Below the pieces are notes generated by a model. That model was given only the letters and a program-made list of their open reading frames with translations. It was not told the DNA's origin and ran no database searches. This document shows, piece after piece, positions 4,428-7,168 of a stretch of 7,168 bases of DNA. The translations under genes were made by a program, and so were the position numbers. Position 1 is the first letter of the stretch; the number at the start of each line of letters is the position of its first letter. The stretch covers positions 1 to 7,168 of the forward strand of contig JASBVU010000093.1 of the NCBI GenBank assembly GCA_029960905.1. The letters run 5' to 3'. Source of the stretch: Thermoanaerobacterium sp. (GTDB lineage Bacteria; Bacillota; Thermoanaerobacteria; Thermoanaerobacterales; Thermoanaerobacteraceae).

Positions 4428-6089
4428 TTGGCATCAATAAATAAAAAGCGCATTTTGCTCGTACTAATTACATTTTTATTTTTAATTGCATGTCTTGTAG
4501 CGCGACTAATATGGCTACAAATTGTCATGGCTCCAAAATATTCACTGGCCGTCAAAAATCAGACAACATCCAAGATAGTATTAAAGCCACAAAGAGGAAT
4601 TATTTACGATGCAAATGGAAATATCCTGGCCACTAATGTAAGCGGCGGCGATGTGTACGCTGCACCTAAAAATATAACACATCCAGATGCAGTCGCAAAC
4701 AAATTGTACAACTTATTAGGCATGAAAAAAGATTCACTGTATAAGCTTCTCAGCAATAAAAATTCTGAGTGGACTGTCCTTAAAAAAAATGTCTCACTGG
4801 ATAATGTAAACAAGATAAAAAAATTAAACCTTGCAGGTATATACGTAGAAGATACCAGCATTAGAAGCTATCCAGACGGCAGTCTATTATCACAGACATT
4901 AGGATTCACTGGTGTAGACGGAAACGGTCTTTACGGATTAGAATACTCGTTTGATAAATATTTAAAAGGAATATCAGGATTAGAAGTAGCCACAACTGAT
5001 GAAGTAGGTCATGTCATAGGACTTCCCGAAAAATTGTACGAACCCGAAAAAGGTGATGACCTAATCCTTACTATTGATTCTGTAATACAGGGATATGCAG
5101 AAACAGCCATAGAAAAAGCTTACGAAACTTACAGTCCAGCCAACGGCATTTCAGCAATCGTGATGAATCCGAAGACAGGCGATATCTTAGCCATGGCAAA
5201 TATTCCAGATTTTGATCCAAATGAGCCAAATAAGGTTAGCTCCATTGACACATGGTCAAACCCCGCTGTGTCTTATCTGTATGAACCAGGATCAGTATTT
5301 AAAGTAGTAACGGCATCTGCGGCACTTGAAGAATCTTTAGTCACGCCAGATGAGCAATTTTACGATCCTGGTTACTACATAGTATCAGGTCATAGGATAA
5401 ATAGCTGGACAAAATTAGGAAATATCGATTTTTCACAAGCAGTAGCAATGTCTAGCGATACAGTATTCATGAAGATAATCGTAGAACGGCTTAAATTAAA
5501 TACATTGTACAAGTACATAAACGCCTTTGGATTCGGAAGCCCAACTGGGATACAGCTTCCAGGCGAAGCATCTGGCATGATAATACCAGAGAAAAATGTT
5601 CATCCCGTTGACCTTGCATCCATGTCATTTGGGCAAGGCATAGCAGTAACACCACTTCAAATGATAGATGCTTTTTCAGCAACTATAAATGGTGGGTACT
5701 TGATGAAGCCAAATATAGTGAAAGAGATAAAATCAGGCGATAAAGTCATAAAAGAATTTAAGCCTCAAGTCATAAGGCAGGTTATATCACAGGATACGTC
5801 AAACACAATGAAAGAGTTGCTTAAAAAAGTCGTCGATGAAGGAACAGGAACAGCATGTCAAATACCTGGCTTTACTGTAGGTGGGAAATCAGGCACAACT
5901 GAAAATTATTCGCCAGGAAAATACACAGCATCTTTCGCTGCATTTGCACCTGTAGATAACCCTCAAGTAGCCGTTTTAGTGGTCATAAGAAATCCTACTA
6001 AAAACGGCCACATGGGTGGAGAAATTGCAGCACCTGTCGTAAAAGACATACTCTCAAACACATTAAGATATCTGATGATAAAAAAATAG
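4428..6089 (+). CDS. Class B penicillin-binding protein (PBP2/SpoVD/FtsI-like transpeptidase)
   Basis: A membrane-anchored D,D-transpeptidase that cross-links peptidoglycan. One transmembrane segment occupies about residues 9-33 after a basic N-terminus (NKKR). The PBP dimerisation domain follows (about 50-200; QRGIIYDANGNILATN at 55-70, then SYPDGSLLSQTLGFTG). The transpeptidase domain covers about 210-545: SVFK with the acyl-accepting Ser289 and Lys292, the second motif as Ser342-Ser343-Asp344 (SxD where many class B enzymes have SxN), and the third as Lys487-Ser488-Gly489 (KSG rather than KTG). These are tolerated variants in the family. No PASTA domains follow, so at 553 residues it is shorter than SpoVD with its PASTA tail. 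It could act in elongation, division or spore cortex synthesis, and the window cannot decide this. Its start is TTG with AAGGGGG 10 nt upstream. It converges on the NusG-domain gene and shares its terminator. Confidence 0.92.
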   Translation: MASINKKRILLVLITFLFLIACLVARLIWLQIVMAPKYSLAVKNQTTSKIVLKPQRGIIYDANGNILATNVSGGDVYAAPKNITHPDAVANKLYNLLGMKKDSLYKLLSNKNSEWTVLKKNVSLDNVNKIKKLNLAGIYVEDTSIRSYPDGSLLSQTLGFTGVDGNGLYGLEYSFDKYLKGISGLEVATTDEVGHVIGLPEKLYEPEKGDDLILTIDSVIQGYAETAIEKAYETYSPANGISAIVMNPKTGDILAMANIPDFDPNEPNKVSSIDTWSNPAVSYLYEPGSVFKVVTASAALEESLVTPDEQFYDPGYYIVSGHRINSWTKLGNIDFSQAVAMSSDTVFMKIIVERLKLNTLYKYINAFGFGSPTGIQLPGEASGMIIPEKNVHPVDLASMSFGQGIAVTPLQMIDAFSATINGGYLMKPNIVKEIKSGDKVIKEFKPQVIRQVISQDTSNTMKELLKKVVDEGTGTACQIPGFTVGGKSGTTENYSPGKYTASFAAFAPVDNPQVAVLVVIRNPTKNGHMGGEIAAPVVKDILSNTLRYLMIKK

Positions 6090-6116
6090 CCGTGCATAAA
6101 AATGTGCGGCTATTTA
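6081..6116. terminator. Bidirectional terminator shared by two convergent genes
   Basis: The arms at 6084-6097 and 6102-6115 pair over 14 bp (two G-U pairs in RNA) around an AAAA loop. The stem contains the PBP stop codon (TAG 6087-6089) and part of the stop codon of the converging NusG-domain gene (6114-6116). On the minus strand it is followed by a strong T-run (6086-6080). On the plus strand the downstream tract (TATTTAATAT) is weaker, so it serves the minus-strand operon best. Confidence 0.85.
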
Positions 6117-6482
6117 ATATACTACGTCGTCTACTTCTCCTTTTTTACCTCCTGTAACTCTCACCACTACTCTATTGGGAAGGCATACTATTTGCTGGCC
6201 TTCTTTTTCTATCCAGCCTGTTTTAACACATATCTGATCTGGACAATTGGCTTCTTTCATTCTTACTTTTCCATCTTTTATCTCAACGACATTTAAATGC
6301 TTGCCATTGCGAATTGTCACTGTTTTATCCACATTCAGCGGCAATTCTTGGTATTTAGAACCGTTGACTTCTATTACGACATTGGTGCCAGTTCTTGATA
6401 GCGCCTTGTCATAAGTAAAATAGGCAGAAACAAGAGAAATAATCAAAAGTGCCCCTATTAAAATCTTATCACCTATTTTCAT
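6114..6482 (-). CDS. NusG domain II-containing small membrane-anchored protein
   Basis: A 122-residue protein of the NusG_II family, named after a structural likeness to NusG domain II but not a transcription factor. An N-terminal hydrophobic segment (about residues 6-22) anchors it, with the domain outside the membrane. The conserved core is NCPDQICVKTGWI followed by QQIVCLPNRVVVRV; Cys80, Cys85 and Cys100 are visible, with the CPDQIC pair typical of the family. Members are found next to ApbE and flavin or quinone-linked membrane electron-transfer genes, and their exact function is not established. The ATG at 6480-6482 overlaps the end of the ApbE gene by 14 bp, with GAGGT 9 nt upstream, so translation is coupled. 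It is the last gene of its transcript. No Gx-transporter or polyprenyl synthase gene follows, unlike the arrangement I recall from some Firmicutes. Confidence 0.88.
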   Translation of the reverse strand: MKIGDKILIGALLIISLVSAYFTYDKALSRTGTNVVIEVNGSKYQELPLNVDKTVTIRNGKHLNVVEIKDGKVRMKEANCPDQICVKTGWIEKEGQQIVCLPNRVVVRVTGGKKGEVDDVVY

Positions 6483-7168
6483 ACAGCTTAAACCTCGAAT
6501 CTGTTATCTTTAATTTTCCTTTAAGTCCTGATGTCGCATATACTTTATAATCTGGTGTAACAAAAATTGCATCTACACCAGGCATGCTCTCTACCAATTT
6601 CATCCCTTTATCAACGCCTAAAATAAAAGTAATTGTAGATAAAGCATCAGCATCAATAGACTTAATATTAGTAGAAACTATTGTTGTACTGACGACACCG
6701 CTTTCTGCAGGATACCCTGTAAAAGGATTTAATATGTGATGGTACCTTTTCCCGTTTTGAATAAAGTACCTTTCATAATTGCCAGATGTGTCAATAAGCA
6801 TGTCTTTGCCAGAAACGATGGCAAAATACGTACCCTTATCTCCAAAAGGATCTTGTATTCCTATATTCCAATTGGAGCCATCTGGCTTTGAACCATAAAG
6901 GTATACGCTGCTGCCGCCTAAGTTTATAAGTGCGTGTTTTACACCATTTTCTTTCATGATGTTTTCCAGTTCATCAGCAGCAAAGCCTTTGGCAATTCCT
7001 CCTAAATCTATTGCCATCCCTTTTCTGCTTAATTTAACCTCATCATTTTTCTCATCCAGCAAGACGTCTTTGTAGTTTATGTATTTCATAGCATCCTTAA
7101 TCTGGCTTTCCGTCGGAACATGTGCATGGTCAGTGCCGATACCCCATAAATTTACCAAAGGAGCAATA
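6469..7168 (-). CDS. apbE: FAD:protein FMN transferase ApbE (N-terminus beyond right edge)
   Basis: ApbE covalently attaches FMN from FAD to threonines of flavoproteins such as Rnf/Nqr-type or extracellular electron-transfer proteins, acting on the outer face of the membrane. The reading frame is open to the window edge (…IAPLVNLWGIG), which matches the interior of the family, so the first visible Met-like TTG is not the start and the N-terminal part, including any lipoprotein signal, is missing. Visible motifs, in order: PLVNLWGIG, then IDLGGIAKGFAADEL (FAD-binding GGIAKG), LINLGGSSVYLYG, IGIQDPFG, HHILNPFTGYPA, and the metal-binding STNIKSIDADALSTITFILG. These are all complete, so the domain should be active. 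About 232 residues of the C-terminal part are present; ApbE proteins are usually 300-350. It overlaps the NusG-domain gene by 14 bp. The flavinylated target is not visible here. Confidence 0.95.
   Translation of the reverse strand, partial: IAPLVNLWGIGTDHAHVPTESQIKDAMKYINYKDVLLDEKNDEVKLSRKGMAIDLGGIAKGFAADELENIMKENGVKHALINLGGSSVYLYGSKPDGSNWNIGIQDPFGDKGTYFAIVSGKDMLIDTSGNYERYFIQNGKRYHHILNPFTGYPAESGVVSTTIVSTNIKSIDADALSTITFILGVDKGMKLVESMPGVDAIFVTPDYKVYATSGLKGKLKITDSRFKLYENR

Noticed and set aside
6102..6296. Plus-strand reading frame of 64 codons rich in aromatic residues
   Set aside because: It starts in the loop of the shared terminator and is antisense to the NusG-domain gene, so it is a shadow.
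6469..7158. Complete ApbE-like gene starting at TTG 7156-7158
   Set aside because: The frame is open to the edge and the residues before the TTG (IAP) continue the family's conserved APLVNLWG segment, so this is an internal position of a gene cut by the window.

Overview
The window looks like chromosomal DNA from a low-GC, Gram-positive, anaerobic clostridial bacterium. The closest fit by protein style is a thermophilic Thermoanaerobacterium/Thermoanaerobacter-type organism. This rests on AT-rich sequence, strong Shine-Dalgarno sites, frequent TTG starts, a cyclic di-AMP (ydaO/yuaA) riboswitch before a cell-wall hydrolase, and a NusG-domain-II/ApbE pair. The genus is an inference. I see no mobile element, CRISPR array, tRNA or rRNA.

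Positions 1-1570 (minus strand): a compact gene set reading right to left. It has a sigma-70 family sigma factor (837-1403), a PaaI-type hotdog thioesterase (389-811), and the N-terminal 101 codons of an isochorismatase-family cysteine hydrolase (1-303, running off the left edge). The sigma gene is preceded by a candidate promoter and three short GC-rich dyads, one of which would fold over its own ribosome binding site.

Positions 1600-2625: a secreted NlpC/P60 peptidase with a peptidoglycan-binding domain lies on the minus strand. A strong terminator follows it and a c-di-AMP riboswitch with its own near-consensus promoter precedes it. No terminator separates the aptamer from the gene, and the Shine-Dalgarno begins 2 nt after the closing helix P1. 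This suggests control at translation initiation.

Positions 2625-4360 (plus strand): a two-gene non-homologous end-joining operon, ku followed by a stand-alone LigD-type ATP-dependent DNA ligase without polymerase or phosphoesterase domains.

Positions 4358-6116: a candidate promoter overlapped by a 9-bp inverted repeat drives a class B penicillin-binding protein. It ends in a hairpin terminator that overlaps the stop codons of both convergent genes.

Positions 6114-7168 (minus strand): an overlapping pair, an ApbE-type FAD:protein FMN transferase (cut by the right edge) followed by a small membrane-anchored NusG-domain-II protein.

Themes are cell-wall turnover under c-di-AMP control, wall synthesis, double-strand-break repair and flavinylation for membrane electron transport. 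Most genes are recognisable members of known families. I did not find a clearly undescribed system. The most unusual signals are regulatory: the riboswitch expression platform, the dyad cluster before the sigma gene, and the inverted repeat before the PBP gene.
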